Assembly: GCF_023161665.1 (NCBI RefSeq)
Contig: NZ_JALNTW010000007.1
Location: forward strand, 136,016 to 200,015
Direction of reading: 5' to 3'
DNA from: Shewanella sp. 1CM18E
GTDB lineage: Bacteria; Pseudomonadota; Gammaproteobacteria; Enterobacterales; Shewanellaceae
Length of the DNA: 64,000 nt
The notes under the pieces are model-generated. The model was not told where the DNA came from. It saw nothing but the letters and a program-made list of their open reading frames with translations, and made no database searches. The number at the start of each line of letters is the position of its first letter. The first letter of the stretch is position 1. The position numbers were made by a program, and so were the translations under genes. Below, one piece after another: positions 45,469-55,109 of the stretch.

Positions 45469-45795
45469 CTACATAGTGCAGGTCAAATCTGCAGAGGCAA
45501 GCTCACTCGAAAGTAGCTGTTCGATATGGTGCTTATGAAAATCAGGCTCGGTTAAAATTTTTACCCCAACACCTGCTGGCCGACCACCAGATGCGCCTAA
45601 CGGGTTAATCCAAACCACTGAACCACTAAAATCATATACTTGATTCATTGCTGGAAGTTGATAAGAAACCCTAACCTCTTGGCCTAACGTGAAGCTTTCA
45701 GTTGTCGTTATGAACATACCTATTGGTTTAATAAAAGGCATATAAGCGCGATAAAGCTGCTGTAAAGATTCAAATTTAACAACAAGATTTGGCAT
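45469..45795 (-). CDS. pilZ: PilZ-domain protein, type IV pilus biogenesis PilZ-like
   Basis: A 108-residue single PilZ domain. It lies between holB and tatD, the usual place of pilZ in pilus-bearing gammaproteobacteria. The core FTLGQEVRVSYQLPAMNQVYDFSGSVVW aligns with the beta barrel. The N-terminal RxxxR motif for cyclic-di-GMP is not seen, as in classical PilZ, and GGRPAGVGVKIL stands in place of the D/NxSxxG motif. Six bases separate it from holB. Confidence 0.85.
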   Translation of the reverse strand: MPNLVVKFESLQQLYRAYMPFIKPIGMFITTTESFTLGQEVRVSYQLPAMNQVYDFSGSVVWINPLGASGGRPAGVGVKILTEPDFHKHHIEQLLSSELASADLTCTM

Positions 45796-45801
45796 AGGGT
45801 T

Positions 45802-46719
45802 TTATTGACTCATTAACTGATTATACTCAAGCGTTAGTCCTTCGAATAACGCTAACGAATTGACGTTAGGCATTACCGATAAGCGAGTTTCTAATTGCAT
45901 CACTTTGGCAGCAAGAGTTGTTAAACTAACCCTTTTTAATGGGTCGAGATCTTGCTTTTTAACTAAAACTCTATGCAATACGAGATATAAAACTTTAAGA
46001 GCATCAGAAACTTGCTTCTCACTTACGTTGGTTAAGCTATCACACAGATGCCCAGACGACAAACTTTGTAACCAGCCTTGCCTGTATTCCACCAAGCTTT
46101 TATCGCGCCCTGTTGCCACGGCATCTACAATCGCTAAGGGGCCACCAACAACCGGTAAGCACCAAGACAAATCCTCTGAAGTTTCCAGTTCTTGTTGTAA
46201 CCACTGTTTAACCTCTGCTCTTGCGGGAAGGTTAAATGCTAAACGTTGGCAACGGCTACTAATCGTCGCTAACAATCGACTTGGTGAATTCGCCTGTAGA
46301 AACAATATAGTATCTTTACCTGGTTCTTCCAAGGTTTTAAGCAATGCATTGGCAGAAGCTTGATTTAACCGCTCGCTATTTAAGATCACTGCAACGCGGC
46401 GGCCACCTTGTTGCGGCGTGGTCGACAACTTCTGACAAAGAGAACGAATTTGATCAACTTTGATCTGCGCCCCATCAGCTTCAATGCGATAAAAATCAGG
46501 GTGATTATTGGCTTCAAGTAGCTGGCATGATTTACAAAAACCACAACCTCCAGTATTGCCTACTTGTTTACATAAAGCAGCCTTAGCTAACTCCAATGTA
46601 AGTTGTTCACCACCAAATCCGAGATCCATACCTAGCAGATATGCATGGCCAACCCGATTATTTTTTAGCTGCAAACAAAAATCGGCGATAGGATCGCGTA
46701 ACCACGGAAGCATAGTCAT
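45802..46719 (-). CDS. holB: DNA polymerase III subunit delta'
   Basis: A 305-residue clamp-loader subunit. The AAA+ region contains the zinc-binding cysteines (CKQVGNTGGCGFCKSC near 50-65), ANALLKTLEEPG near 135 and the sensor region ATISSRCQRL. The P-loop is degenerate (MDLGFGGEQL), as normal for delta'. It lies one base after tmk in the conserved tmk-holB-pilZ-tatD run. An ATG at 46719 and one two codons later are both possible. Confidence 0.95.
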   Translation of the reverse strand: MTMLPWLRDPIADFCLQLKNNRVGHAYLLGMDLGFGGEQLTLELAKAALCKQVGNTGGCGFCKSCQLLEANNHPDFYRIEADGAQIKVDQIRSLCQKLSTTPQQGGRRVAVILNSERLNQASANALLKTLEEPGKDTILFLQANSPSRLLATISSRCQRLAFNLPARAEVKQWLQQELETSEDLSWCLPVVGGPLAIVDAVATGRDKSLVEYRQGWLQSLSSGHLCDSLTNVSEKQVSDALKVLYLVLHRVLVKKQDLDPLKRVSLTTLAAKVMQLETRLSVMPNVNSLALFEGLTLEYNQLMSQ

Positions 46720-46720
46720 C

Positions 46721-47359
46721 TTACCAACTCAATTCTTGTAGCAAGGCAATAATGTCTTTATGCACCTCAGCCATACTTTGGCTAGCATCGACAATTTTAA
46801 TTGAGTCATCAGCGTCAGCAAATTCTAAAAACGTTGCACGAGTACGATTAAAAAACTCAATCTCTTGATTTTCAATTCTATCTAACTCGCCACGGCGAGC
46901 TGCGCGCTCAAGGCCCAGCTTTGGCTCGATATCTAGATATAATGTTAAATCAGGTTTAAAGCCTTTTAGCGTTGCATCACTAATTGCAGATACTAAAGGC
47001 ATAAGCCCGCGACCACCGCCTTGATACGCCAAAGACGATAGATTGTGTCTATCACCTAAAACCCATTCACCTTTCGCAAGTGCAGGCTTAATGACATTGG
47101 CAACCAATTGCGCTCTTGCTGCGTAAAATAGCAAGCACTCTGCTTCATCACATAAAGGATCATCTTCATTAGCCACTTTGACTAAATCACGCATTTGCTC
47201 CGCAAGTGGCGTACCACCAGGCTCACGTGTACAAACCGGTGCTTTGCCTGTGTGTTTTTCGATAAAGTCTCTAACCAGAGCAATTGCGCTTGATTTACCC
47301 GCACCTTCAAGCCCTTCGATAACAATAAATTTTGCGCTATTTTGTGTATTCGTATTCAT
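46721..47359 (-). CDS. tmk: Thymidylate kinase
   Basis: It phosphorylates dTMP to dTDP. The 212-residue protein carries the P-loop [10 protein letters not shown] near 15, the DRH-type motif [17 protein letters not shown] near 103, and [24 protein letters not shown] with the lid arginines. Its start ATG overlaps the mltG stop (ATGA), implying translational coupling. Confidence 0.97.
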   Translation of the reverse strand: MNTNTQNSAKFIVIEGLEGAGKSSAIALVRDFIEKHTGKAPVCTREPGGTPLAEQMRDLVKVANEDDPLCDEAECLLFYAARAQLVANVIKPALAKGEWVLGDRHNLSSLAYQGGGRGLMPLVSAISDATLKGFKPDLTLYLDIEPKLGLERAARRGELDRIENQEIEFFNRTRATFLEFADADDSIKIVDASQSMAEVHKDIIALLQELSW

Positions 47360-48363
47360 CGATTTCTCTGATATTTATTCACTGCTCGATTGTGCTCGTT
47401 CAGTGTTTTTGAAAAAACATGGCTACCATCATTTCGTGACACGAAATAAAAATAATCAACATCCGCTGGGTGCGCTGCAGCTTGAATGGCCGCTAAACTC
47501 GGAGCAGCGATTGGCGTTGGTGGTAATCCATTAATTCTATATGTATTAAATGCGGTCGTTTCACGAAGGTCTTTACGGGTGATATTGCCATTATACCTAT
47601 CGCCCATGCCGTATATAACTGTTGGATCAGTTTGTAAACGCATACCTTTACGTAATCGATTAACAAATACCGCTGCGATCCACGGCCGCTCGCTCGCTTT
47701 GCCGGTCTCTTTTTCAATAATTGAGGCTAAAATAAGTAGCTCATAAGCTGATTTAAGCGGTAAACCTTCTTGCCTACCCTGCCAGGCTTTATCTAACTCA
47801 AGTTGCATTTTTAAATAACTTTTATTCAGTAATGCCTTCTCGCTACTTCCAGCAATGTAATGATAAGTATCGGGGAAAAACTTACCCTCTGGCAGTCCTG
47901 AATCATCGCCATTTTCTCGTAAAATCTGTGCAAAAACATCTTCACCTATTGTCAATCTAGGTTGTTGTTTAAGTACCTCCTGCCACTCTTTTACTGTTTG
48001 ACCTTCTAGCAAGGTTACGCCGAAGGATTTTTCTTTGCCGCTTACGATTTTAGCAAGCAAAGTATTGACCGTGTCATTAGGATTTACATCATAAAGGCCT
48101 GAACGAATGCGTGCCAATTCAGGCTTTATGCGTACCAACCACTTAAGCTTCCATCCTTCTTCGATCAGTTGCTCAGACTCTAATGCACTAATAAACTGAT
48201 TAAAGTTAGTGCCGCGCTTTATGTCTAGTTCTTTAGATTCTGTTAATTTAACTGGCGTTTCGCCATAAGCCAGCAGAGTTTGATAACCCCAGTAACCGCC
48301 AATTGCCGCAACGGTTAACAGCGTAAATAATACTGCGAATAATCCTATTATTACTTTTTTCAT
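47356..48363 (-). CDS. mltG: Endolytic murein transglycosylase MltG
   Basis: A membrane-anchored lytic transglycosylase that cuts nascent glycan strands. In 335 residues there is an N-terminal membrane helix (about 5-25), a LysM-like subdomain ([14 protein letters not shown]), and the YceG catalytic domain with the essential Glu in [28 protein letters not shown]. Overlaps of ATGA type with both pabC and tmk place it in a coupled operon. Confidence 0.96.
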   Translation of the reverse strand: MKKVIIGLFAVLFTLLTVAAIGGYWGYQTLLAYGETPVKLTESKELDIKRGTNFNQFISALESEQLIEEGWKLKWLVRIKPELARIRSGLYDVNPNDTVNTLLAKIVSGKEKSFGVTLLEGQTVKEWQEVLKQQPRLTIGEDVFAQILRENGDDSGLPEGKFFPDTYHYIAGSSEKALLNKSYLKMQLELDKAWQGRQEGLPLKSAYELLILASIIEKETGKASERPWIAAVFVNRLRKGMRLQTDPTVIYGMGDRYNGNITRKDLRETTAFNTYRINGLPPTPIAAPSLAAIQAAAHPADVDYFYFVSRNDGSHVFSKTLNEHNRAVNKYQRNR

Positions 48364-49235
48364 AATGTCAGACTGAGCTGTTCTCTTACTTTAGATGTCA
48401 AAGAAGTGCGGCTAAATTGCTTATCATCAATTGCCACCACATCAATAAGCCCAAATAGGCTATTGGTTATAAAAGCATGCTGAGCCTTGGCCAGCATACT
48501 GTAATGAAAATCGCAGATTTCGACTTTATAGCCCATCTCTAGCAATTGGTAGAGCACCTGCTCACGCATCATACCAGCTACGCCAGCGAAACTTATTCTT
48601 GGGGTCATAATGACTTGTTCAACCACAAAAAAGATATTTGCCATCGATGACTCGATAATATTGTCATCTGAGTCTATTACCAACCAGTCTTGAGCATGCT
48701 TAGGCACAGCGGCAGATTTAATTAATACTTGCTCTAAACGATTACAATGCTTGATCCCTGCAAGCTTTGACTGCCTGCCGAGTTTAATGTCTGATAAAGC
48801 TAAACTGATCCCCTCTTGCTGCCAAGTTGCATATTGAGCAGGCAGAGCATGTACTGATACGATTTCATTTACAATCGGCAGACCCGCTTTGCTGCTTGCG
48901 ATAACGACTTCATCACCAGTAAAAGCTAAATTGTGACGAACTAAATCGATACCATAACCTCGACCACCAGCGCCACGAGTCAGCAATAATTTAATACAAG
49001 AATCAGGATTAGCCTGAGCTAAATGGGTTAACTGTTGCTTGAGCTCCGCAGATGGAAGCCAATTAAAACCAAGTCGAAAAGCGCCTTGAATAAGACGCTC
49101 TAAATGTGCCGTCAAAAACTGGATCTGGCCTTGGTTTACTCGCATTGTTGCAAATAAACCATCGCCGTAAGCCAACCCCCTATCTAAAGGGTTTACATTG
49201 GTATCGGGTTGTCCATTTACCCAAACGTCAGACAT
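48360..49235 (-). CDS. pabC: Aminodeoxychorismate lyase
   Basis: It releases pyruvate from 4-amino-4-deoxychorismate to give p-aminobenzoate for folate. The 291-residue class IV PLP enzyme shows DRGLAYGDGLFATMRV near 22, the Schiff-base lysine in LAGIKHCNRLEQV near 160, and SMANIFFV near 198. ATG at 49235 was chosen because AGGA lies eight bases upstream; a TTG at 49241 is too close to it. It precedes mltG with an ATGA overlap. Confidence 0.94.
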   Translation of the reverse strand: MSDVWVNGQPDTNVNPLDRGLAYGDGLFATMRVNQGQIQFLTAHLERLIQGAFRLGFNWLPSAELKQQLTHLAQANPDSCIKLLLTRGAGGRGYGIDLVRHNLAFTGDEVVIASSKAGLPIVNEIVSVHALPAQYATWQQEGISLALSDIKLGRQSKLAGIKHCNRLEQVLIKSAAVPKHAQDWLVIDSDDNIIESSMANIFFVVEQVIMTPRISFAGVAGMMREQVLYQLLEMGYKVEICDFHYSMLAKAQHAFITNSLFGLIDVVAIDDKQFSRTSLTSKVREQLSLTL

Positions 49236-49428
49236 TAGCAATCCTGATTACTTTGACTAGCAGCTTGTTGCAGTACTTTCTCACTTGTGGCCAAAGCTTA
49301 GTTAAGCTATTTAGGCCAGTTAACTCATTATAAGGGGCGGACTGAGTTACAAAGAATTGAAACTGCTCAGCGACATCCAAAGCGTGGATGTTTAAACCTG
49401 TAGCAATCTCAATATCAGTTAAGCGCAT
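49228..49428 (-). CDS. Possible small gene between udk and pabC
   Basis: A 66-codon frame filling the gap between udk and pabC on the same strand. Its stop overlaps the pabC ATG by eight bases. The predicted product (starting MRLTDIEIATGLNIHALDV) is soluble, has no signal peptide, and was not recognised. AAGGGA lies 11 bases before the ATG, a loose spacing. The overlap with pabC suggests coupling, but it could be chance. Confidence 0.3.
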   Translation of the reverse strand: MRLTDIEIATGLNIHALDVAEQFQFFVTQSAPYNELTGLNSLTKLWPQVRKYCNKLLVKVIRIANV

Positions 49429-49461
49429 ATCCGCTAAGTTCCCTTACATGAGTAAGTTGTC

Positions 49462-50100
49462 TTATTTTGCGAGTAAATGCTGAATACGTGCTTTTAGGAT
49501 ATCCGTAGCGATACGGTTTTTACCACCGCGAGGCACGATGATATCAGCGTATTGCTTTGATGGTTCAATGAACTGCAAGAACATTGGACGAACAGTTTCA
49601 GTGTATTGCTGCATAACAGAATCCATTGTTCTACCACGCTCGGCCACATCACGTGATAAACGGCGCATAAAGCAGATATCCAGCGGAGTATCCATAAATA
49701 CTGAAGCGTCCATCTCTTTACGAAGAGCTGGGTCTGTCAGTAGTAAGATCCCTTCTAAAATAATCACTTTTTTAGGAGTCAGTGATACTTTTTCGTCGGT
49801 ACGCGTGTGCTCTTTGTAGCTATATACAGGAACATCTACCGCATTACCGGCTTTTAACTCACGTAAGTGGCTACACAATAACTCATGGTCCAGTGCTTTA
49901 GGATGGTCGTAGTTAGTTAGTACACGCTGGTCCATAGATAAATGGCCTTGGTCGCGGTAGTATGCATCTTCTGCAATCACGCCAATTTGATCTGTACCTA
50001 AATCGCGGCAAAGCTCTTCGTAAATCGTTTTAGCGATTAAACTTTTACCCGACGCTGACGCGCCTGCGATACCAATTACAACACAATCTTTAGAATTCAT
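49462..50100 (-). CDS. udk: Uridine kinase
   Basis: It phosphorylates uridine and cytidine with GTP or ATP in pyrimidine salvage. The 212-residue protein has the P-loop [16 protein letters not shown] near 10, [13 protein letters not shown] and [13 protein letters not shown] near 60, and [14 protein letters not shown] near 148. It follows apbC by 12 bases. Length matches E. coli Udk (213). Confidence 0.97.
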   Translation of the reverse strand: MNSKDCVVIGIAGASASGKSLIAKTIYEELCRDLGTDQIGVIAEDAYYRDQGHLSMDQRVLTNYDHPKALDHELLCSHLRELKAGNAVDVPVYSYKEHTRTDEKVSLTPKKVIILEGILLLTDPALRKEMDASVFMDTPLDICFMRRLSRDVAERGRTMDSVMQQYTETVRPMFLQFIEPSKQYADIIVPRGGKNRIATDILKARIQHLLAK

Positions 50101-50112
50101 TTAAAATAGACC

Positions 50113-51228
50113 TTATTCGTCATCAGACATGCTAATTGATACTTTAGGCTGTGCTTGACATAACGCAAGCTGTGCCCCGACCTTTCTAGCGATTTCACGA
50201 TAAATACCAGCAACTTGACTTGATTCGTCAGCCACTACCGTTGGCGTACCTTTATCTACATCTTCACGAATATTAAGTTGTAGCGGTAATTGACCTAGTA
50301 GCGGAACGTTATAGCGAGTTGCCATCTTCTGGCCACCTTCTGCGCCGAATGGGTGATCTTTATGACCACATTCTGGGCATAGGTGGAAACTCATATTTTC
50401 AACAATACCCAATACTGGGATGTTTACTTTTTGGAACATGCTCACGCCTTTTTTAGCGTCAGCCAACGCAATATCTTGCGGTGTTGTAACGATTACAGCG
50501 CCACTGACTGGCACTTTTTGCGACAGCGTTAATTGAATATCACCCGTTCCTGGTGGCATATCAATCACTAAGTAATCCAGCTCTGGCCACTCTGTTTCAG
50601 TTAATAACTGTACTAACGCACCAGCCGCCATTGGTCCACGCCATACTGCTGCTTGGTCACCATCTAGCATAAAGCCGATAGATTGCGCTGCAATACCATG
50701 TGCCGGAGCAAAGGTCATGATCTTACCATCAGGCGATACTGGTTTGAAATCTTCAACGCCCAGCATCATCGGGATGGATGGTCCATAGATGTCAGCATCT
50801 AAGATACCAACGCTAGCACCTTCTGCAGCTAATGCTAACGCAAGGTTAACTGCAGTCGTTGATTTACCTACACCACCTTTACCTGATGCCACTGCAATCA
50901 CTTGCTTAATATTAGGTAGAGGTTCAACAGCACTGATTGCCGATACGGTTTCTGGTTGGAAATCGATTTCGCATTCTACTTCATCGATAGCATCCAATGT
51001 TGCTAGTGCTTTAGTCACTGCCATTACAATGTCACGATACTGCGTCTGACAAGGATATGAATAGCATAAACCTAGTTGTAGTCGCTTACCTTCAATCGCA
51101 AGTTTTGTAACCATGCCTGCGCTAAGCAAACTCTTGTTCAAATACGTGTCTTGAAAGGTATCGAGAATCGCTAAAACTTGACTGAGTAAAGCATCATCGA
51201 GATGATAATTTGGATGTGTTGAAGACAA
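50113..51228 (-). CDS. apbC: Iron-sulfur cluster carrier Mrp/ApbC
   Basis: A P-loop ATPase that carries 4Fe-4S clusters to apoproteins. The 371-residue product has an N-terminal MIP18-like domain (about 1-95), the deviant Walker A VASGKGGVGKSTTAVNLALAL near 112, DADIYGPSIP, and the CxxC cluster motif LCPECGHKDHPFG near 283. It starts with TTG at 51228, preceded by a GGGGG-rich site. It is divergent from metG, the usual gammaproteobacterial arrangement. Confidence 0.95.
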   Translation of the reverse strand: MSSTHPNYHLDDALLSQVLAILDTFQDTYLNKSLLSAGMVTKLAIEGKRLQLGLCYSYPCQTQYRDIVMAVTKALATLDAIDEVECEIDFQPETVSAISAVEPLPNIKQVIAVASGKGGVGKSTTAVNLALALAAEGASVGILDADIYGPSIPMMLGVEDFKPVSPDGKIMTFAPAHGIAAQSIGFMLDGDQAAVWRGPMAAGALVQLLTETEWPELDYLVIDMPPGTGDIQLTLSQKVPVSGAVIVTTPQDIALADAKKGVSMFQKVNIPVLGIVENMSFHLCPECGHKDHPFGAEGGQKMATRYNVPLLGQLPLQLNIREDVDKGTPTVVADESSQVAGIYREIARKVGAQLALCQAQPKVSISMSDDE

Positions 51229-51388
51229 AATGCTGACCCCCTAAATAAGATTTGCGCAATTGTACCAGATATTCTGGCAAACATTAGTCTAGATTTAATC
51301 CACTTGTGCGAGCTTTTGATGAAACTATGCATAGGATCGGTTAGTATCTATGCCATTCCAATTTGGTTCCCAGCGATTTTGAGAAAAG

Positions 51389-53428
51389 ATGGCAAATTCA
51401 CAACGTAAAATTCTAGTCACAAGTGCCCTTCCATATGCTAATGGTCCTATCCACTTAGGCCATATGTTAGAGTACATTCAAACCGATATCTGGTCACGTT
51501 TTCAAAAGCTTCGTGGACATGAATGTCACTATATCTGTGCAGACGATGCTCACGGCACGCCAATCATGCTTAAAGCACAGCAGTTGGGGATTACGCCTGA
51601 AGAGATGATCGCTCAAGTTCAAAAAGAACATGAGCAAGATTTTGCTGACTTCAATATCCAGTTTGATAATTTCCATAGCACTCACAGTGACGAAAACCGC
51701 CAACTTGCTAGCGATATTTACATCAAGTTACGCGACAACGGCTACATCAAAACCAAAACGATTTCTCAACTATTCGATCCTGAAAAGTCGATGTTCTTAC
51801 CAGACCGTTTTGTAAAGGGTACTTGCCCACGCTGTAAGTCTGAAGACCAATACGGCGACAACTGTGATAACTGTGGCGCAACTTATAGCACTACTGATCT
51901 TATCAACCCTAAGTCGGCAGTATCGGGCGCTACGCCAGTAATGAAAGATACTGAACACTTCTTCTTTGACCTGCCAGCATTTGAAGGCATGTTAAAAGAG
52001 TGGATCAACTCTGGTTCATTACAACAAGAAATGGCTAACAAGCTAGGTGAATGGTTTGAGCAAGGTTTGCAACAGTGGGATATTTCTCGTGATGCACCTT
52101 ACTTTGGTTTTGAAATTCCAGATGCACCAGGTAAATTCTTCTACGTATGGTTAGACGCACCTATCGGCTACATGGGTTCATTTAAGAACCTGTGTGATAA
52201 GCGTGACGATCTAAACTTCGACGATTTCTGGGCTAAAGATTCAACTGCTGAAGTTTATCACTTCATCGGTAAAGATATCGTTTACTTCCACAGCCTATTC
52301 TGGCCTGCAATGCTTGATGGTGCTGGGCTACGTAAGCCAACTAGCGTTTACGCACACGGTTATGTAACGGTAAATGGCGCTAAGATGTCAAAGTCTAAAG
52401 GCACCTTCATTAAGGCACGTACTTACCTTGATAACCTAGATCCTGAGTACCTACGTTACTACTACGCCGCTAAATTAAGCAGCAGAATTGATGATCTTGA
52501 TTTAAACCTTGAAGATTTCGCGCAGCGCGTTAACTCTGATTTGGTCGGTAAGCTAGTTAACTTAGCATCGCGCACCGCAGGCTTTATCAGCAAGCGCTTT
52601 GATGGCAAGCTAGCAAAAATTAACGATACAAGCCTAACAACAAGCTTCTTAGCGAAACAAGAAAGCATTGCCAACTTCTACGAGACTCGTGAATATGGTA
52701 AAGCTATGCGTGAAATCATGACGCTAGCAGATATTGCTAACGCTTATGTTGCAGATTCTGCACCATGGCAGTTGATCAAAGAAGATGACAAGCAAGAACA
52801 AGCACATCAAGTTTGTAGTAATGCACTTAACTTGTTCCGTATTTTGGTGACTTACCTTAAGCCTGTGCTACCTAAGCTGGCGCAAGATGTTGAAGCCTTC
52901 TTACAAATGGAGCTGACGTGGGACAACTTAGATATCGATCTAGCTGGCCACGAAATTGCTAAATTTAAGGCATTAATGCAACGTGTTGAGATGAAGAGCA
53001 TCGAAGCAATTATCGAAGCCTCAACTGAAAACTTGCAAGTAACTGCCGAACCTGAAGTTAAAGCAGAGGTTAAGAGCCCGCTTGAACAAGATCCCATTAG
53101 CGATGAGATCAGCTTTGATGATTTTGCTAAGATTGATCTGCGCATTGCACGTATCGCAAAAGCTGAACACGTTAAAGAAGCCAACAAGCTTTTACGTCTA
53201 GAGTTAGATTTAGGCGGCGAAACCAAGCAAGTATTTGCTGGTATTAAGTCAGCTTATGCGCCTGAAGATCTAGAAGGCAAGCTAACTGTTATGGTTGCTA
53301 ACCTTGCACCGCGTCAAATGCGCTTTGGTGTATCTGAAGGTATGGTGCTAGCTGCAGGCCCTGGCGGAAAAGATCTTTGGATCATGGAGCCACATGAAGG
53401 CGCTCAGCCTGGTATGAAAGTTAAATAA
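51389..53428 (+). CDS. metG: Methionyl-tRNA synthetase
   Basis: It charges tRNA-Met. The 679-residue class I enzyme has the HIGH-type motif [11 protein letters not shown] near 19, a zinc knuckle [17 protein letters not shown] near 145, [12 protein letters not shown] near 332, an anticodon-binding helical domain, and a C-terminal EMAP/Trbp dimerisation domain ([16 protein letters not shown] near 580). Length is as in E. coli (677). It ends at a bidirectional terminator. Confidence 0.98.
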   Translation: MANSQRKILVTSALPYANGPIHLGHMLEYIQTDIWSRFQKLRGHECHYICADDAHGTPIMLKAQQLGITPEEMIAQVQKEHEQDFADFNIQFDNFHSTHSDENRQLASDIYIKLRDNGYIKTKTISQLFDPEKSMFLPDRFVKGTCPRCKSEDQYGDNCDNCGATYSTTDLINPKSAVSGATPVMKDTEHFFFDLPAFEGMLKEWINSGSLQQEMANKLGEWFEQGLQQWDISRDAPYFGFEIPDAPGKFFYVWLDAPIGYMGSFKNLCDKRDDLNFDDFWAKDSTAEVYHFIGKDIVYFHSLFWPAMLDGAGLRKPTSVYAHGYVTVNGAKMSKSKGTFIKARTYLDNLDPEYLRYYYAAKLSSRIDDLDLNLEDFAQRVNSDLVGKLVNLASRTAGFISKRFDGKLAKINDTSLTTSFLAKQESIANFYETREYGKAMREIMTLADIANAYVADSAPWQLIKEDDKQEQAHQVCSNALNLFRILVTYLKPVLPKLAQDVEAFLQMELTWDNLDIDLAGHEIAKFKALMQRVEMKSIEAIIEASTENLQVTAEPEVKAEVKSPLEQDPISDEISFDDFAKIDLRIARIAKAEHVKEANKLLRLELDLGGETKQVFAGIKSAYAPEDLEGKLTVMVANLAPRQMRFGVSEGMVLAAGPGGKDLWIMEPHEGAQPGMKVK

Positions 53429-53453
53429 GCTTTTATACTTAACCCCTTAACCC

Positions 53454-53481
53454 AAAAAGCCGCTGAATTAGCGGCTTTTTT
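53454..53481 (+). terminator. Bidirectional terminator between metG and the Nif3-family gene
   Basis: AAAAAGCCGCT, loop GAATT and AGCGGCTTTTTT, with T-runs on both strands between convergent genes. Confidence 0.9.
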
Positions 53482-53517
53482 ATTGGGTAAACCTATTTGG
53501 TAATATCAAACAAATCC

Positions 53518-54270
53518 CTAAACTGGATTCACGATATCAACAAAGTGATGCGTTAAGCCAAATTTATCAGCCAAGTGCTCGCCTAATGCTTGAATACCAT
53601 ATAGCTCAGTGGCGTGATGGCCTGCTGCGTAATATTGGATCCCTTGCTCTACCGCTAAATGATAAGTGCGCTCTGACACCTCACCGCTAATAAAGGCGTC
53701 AATCCCCATGCTCGCTGCAATATCAATATAATCTTGCGCTCCACCTGTGCACCAAGCAACAGTCGACACCATAGCGTTGTCGTCACCTAAATGCTGACAA
53801 CGACGATTTAGTTTTTGCGAAATATGCTCATTAAACCCTTTTGCCGTTAATGGCTGAGCCAATTTCCCTTGCCATATCAAACCTTGCGCCACACCTTCAA
53901 TCACCTCAGGTTCAACAATTTCAAGCACTTTAGCAAGCTGTGCATTGTTGCCGACGATAGGGTGCGCATCTAGCGGTAAATGATAACCCATCAAATTAAT
54001 GTCATTAACTAATAACGCTTTAATGCGCTTTTGTTTCATTCCCACAATGATTTCAGGCTCACTTTTCCAGAAAAAACCATGGTGAACTAAAATCGCATCT
54101 GCGTTAAGTTCAATCGCTGCATCAATTAATGCCTGACATGCAGTAACGCCTGTCACTATAGTGTTAATGTCAGCTTTACCCTCAACTTGCAGCCCATTTG
54201 GTGCATAGTCTTTAAAATTTGAGACTTGTAAATAATCTGCCAAATATTGGCTCAGTTCAATGCGCGTCAT
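53518..54270 (-). CDS. ybgI: Nif3-family dinuclear metal-binding protein
   Basis: A 250-residue member of the Nif3/YbgI family, also annotated as GTP cyclohydrolase I type 2 homolog. Metal ligands are visible as DAILVHHGFFW near 57, GYHLPLDAHPIVGNN near 97 and C-terminal GHHATELYGIQAL near 218. The hexameric toroid is known from E. coli YbgI, but the reaction remains unsettled. It is alone on the minus strand. Confidence 0.92.
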   Translation of the reverse strand: MTRIELSQYLADYLQVSNFKDYAPNGLQVEGKADINTIVTGVTACQALIDAAIELNADAILVHHGFFWKSEPEIIVGMKQKRIKALLVNDINLMGYHLPLDAHPIVGNNAQLAKVLEIVEPEVIEGVAQGLIWQGKLAQPLTAKGFNEHISQKLNRRCQHLGDDNAMVSTVAWCTGGAQDYIDIAASMGIDAFISGEVSERTYHLAVEQGIQYYAAGHHATELYGIQALGEHLADKFGLTHHFVDIVNPV

Positions 54271-54518
54271 AAATCCGCCAAAAATAGCAAAAAATTCATT
54301 TTAACCTATTGTTAGTATAAATAAACAGTTAAGCCTTAAGTCGATCTTAGTTTACTGAGCCTAATGAATTGAGCGTTTTTAATGCTGTTTTTAACAAAAA
54401 ATGCTTAAAACATCATAGAAATACAGCCAAATACGGCTAAAATTGGACTTTACGGTACTTTAAACGATAAAATCAGTACAAACCTTCAAGTACACACAAA
54501 AATAAACAGGTTATTATT
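54271..54518. other. Divergent promoter region, no gene seen
   Basis: A 248-base AT-rich gap between the divergent Nif3-family gene and the small basic protein gene. No clear operator or RNA structure was found. Confidence 0.45.
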
Positions 54519-54872
54519 ATGTCTAAACTGACCAAAGAAGAAGTTATCAGCACACTTGAGGCTGCGCTTACTGCGCGTGATGGCCAAGCTGTTAAAATTG
54601 AACAGAAAGGTAGCTGGTACAAAATCGATGGCGGTAAATCTTTACGCTTTAGTGATTTAGAAGCGATGTTAGCCGAAGTTGGCGGTGCAAATGCGCCTGT
54701 TGAAGCTAAAACTGAAAAGAAAGCAGCAGCTAAACCTGCAGCGAAGAAAACTCCTGCTAAAAAAGCAGTAAAAACAGCAGACAAGCCAGCAGCTAAAAAC
54801 GGCGGTAAAACCCCTAAAGAGCTATGGCGTGAAAAACTAGCAGGTAAAGGCCAATTACCTCGCGGTTTCTAA
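54519..54872 (+). CDS. Small Lys/Ala-rich basic protein, uncharacterised
   Basis: A 117-residue cytoplasmic protein in three parts: a compact N-terminal domain (about 1-55, with KEEVISTLEAAL and SWYKIDGGKSLRFSDLEAML), a Lys/Ala/Pro tail of about 45 residues like eukaryotic H1 or bacterial histone-like tails, and a short conserved-looking end (PKELWREKLAGKG, LPRGF). The family was not recognised with certainty. Nucleic-acid binding is inferred from the basic tail. It is monocistronic with a strong terminator, suggesting substantial expression. Confidence 0.8.
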   Translation: MSKLTKEEVISTLEAALTARDGQAVKIEQKGSWYKIDGGKSLRFSDLEAMLAEVGGANAPVEAKTEKKAAAKPAAKKTPAKKAVKTADKPAAKNGGKTPKELWREKLAGKGQLPRGF

Positions 54873-54935
54873 GCTCTATTAATGGTGCTTTGTTAAATAG
54901 TCTACGCTAAACAAAAGCTCATAAATGTAATCAAT

Positions 54936-54970
54936 AAAAAACTCCGTTACTAACATAACGGAGTTTTTTA
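54936..54970 (+). terminator. Rho-independent terminator after the small basic protein gene
   Basis: AAAAAACTCCGTTA, a six-base loop and TAACGGAGTTTTTT. Confidence 0.9.
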
Positions 54971-55019
54971 TTTTTAACCTAGGCTTCCCATTCTAGTAGC
55001 CACATATCAAGCTAACGAG

Positions 55020-55060
55020 TTATACCAATCAGTATAAACATTTAGTCATTCAGCGAGAAT
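55020..55060. repeat. Dispersed palindromic intergenic repeat, copy 2
   Basis: TTATACCAATCAGTATAA followed by ATTTAGTCATTCAGCG, matching the element at 1312-1350 in both the palindrome and the tail. Confidence 0.5.
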
Positions 55061-55109
55061 TTAGCGCCTCTGGGGCAAGACAATGAGCGGAAACTAAAAT
55101 GCATAATAG

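Noticed and set aside
45860..46363. 167-codon plus-strand frame inside holB
   Set aside because: Antisense to a conserved gene, no plausible domain or ribosome binding site.
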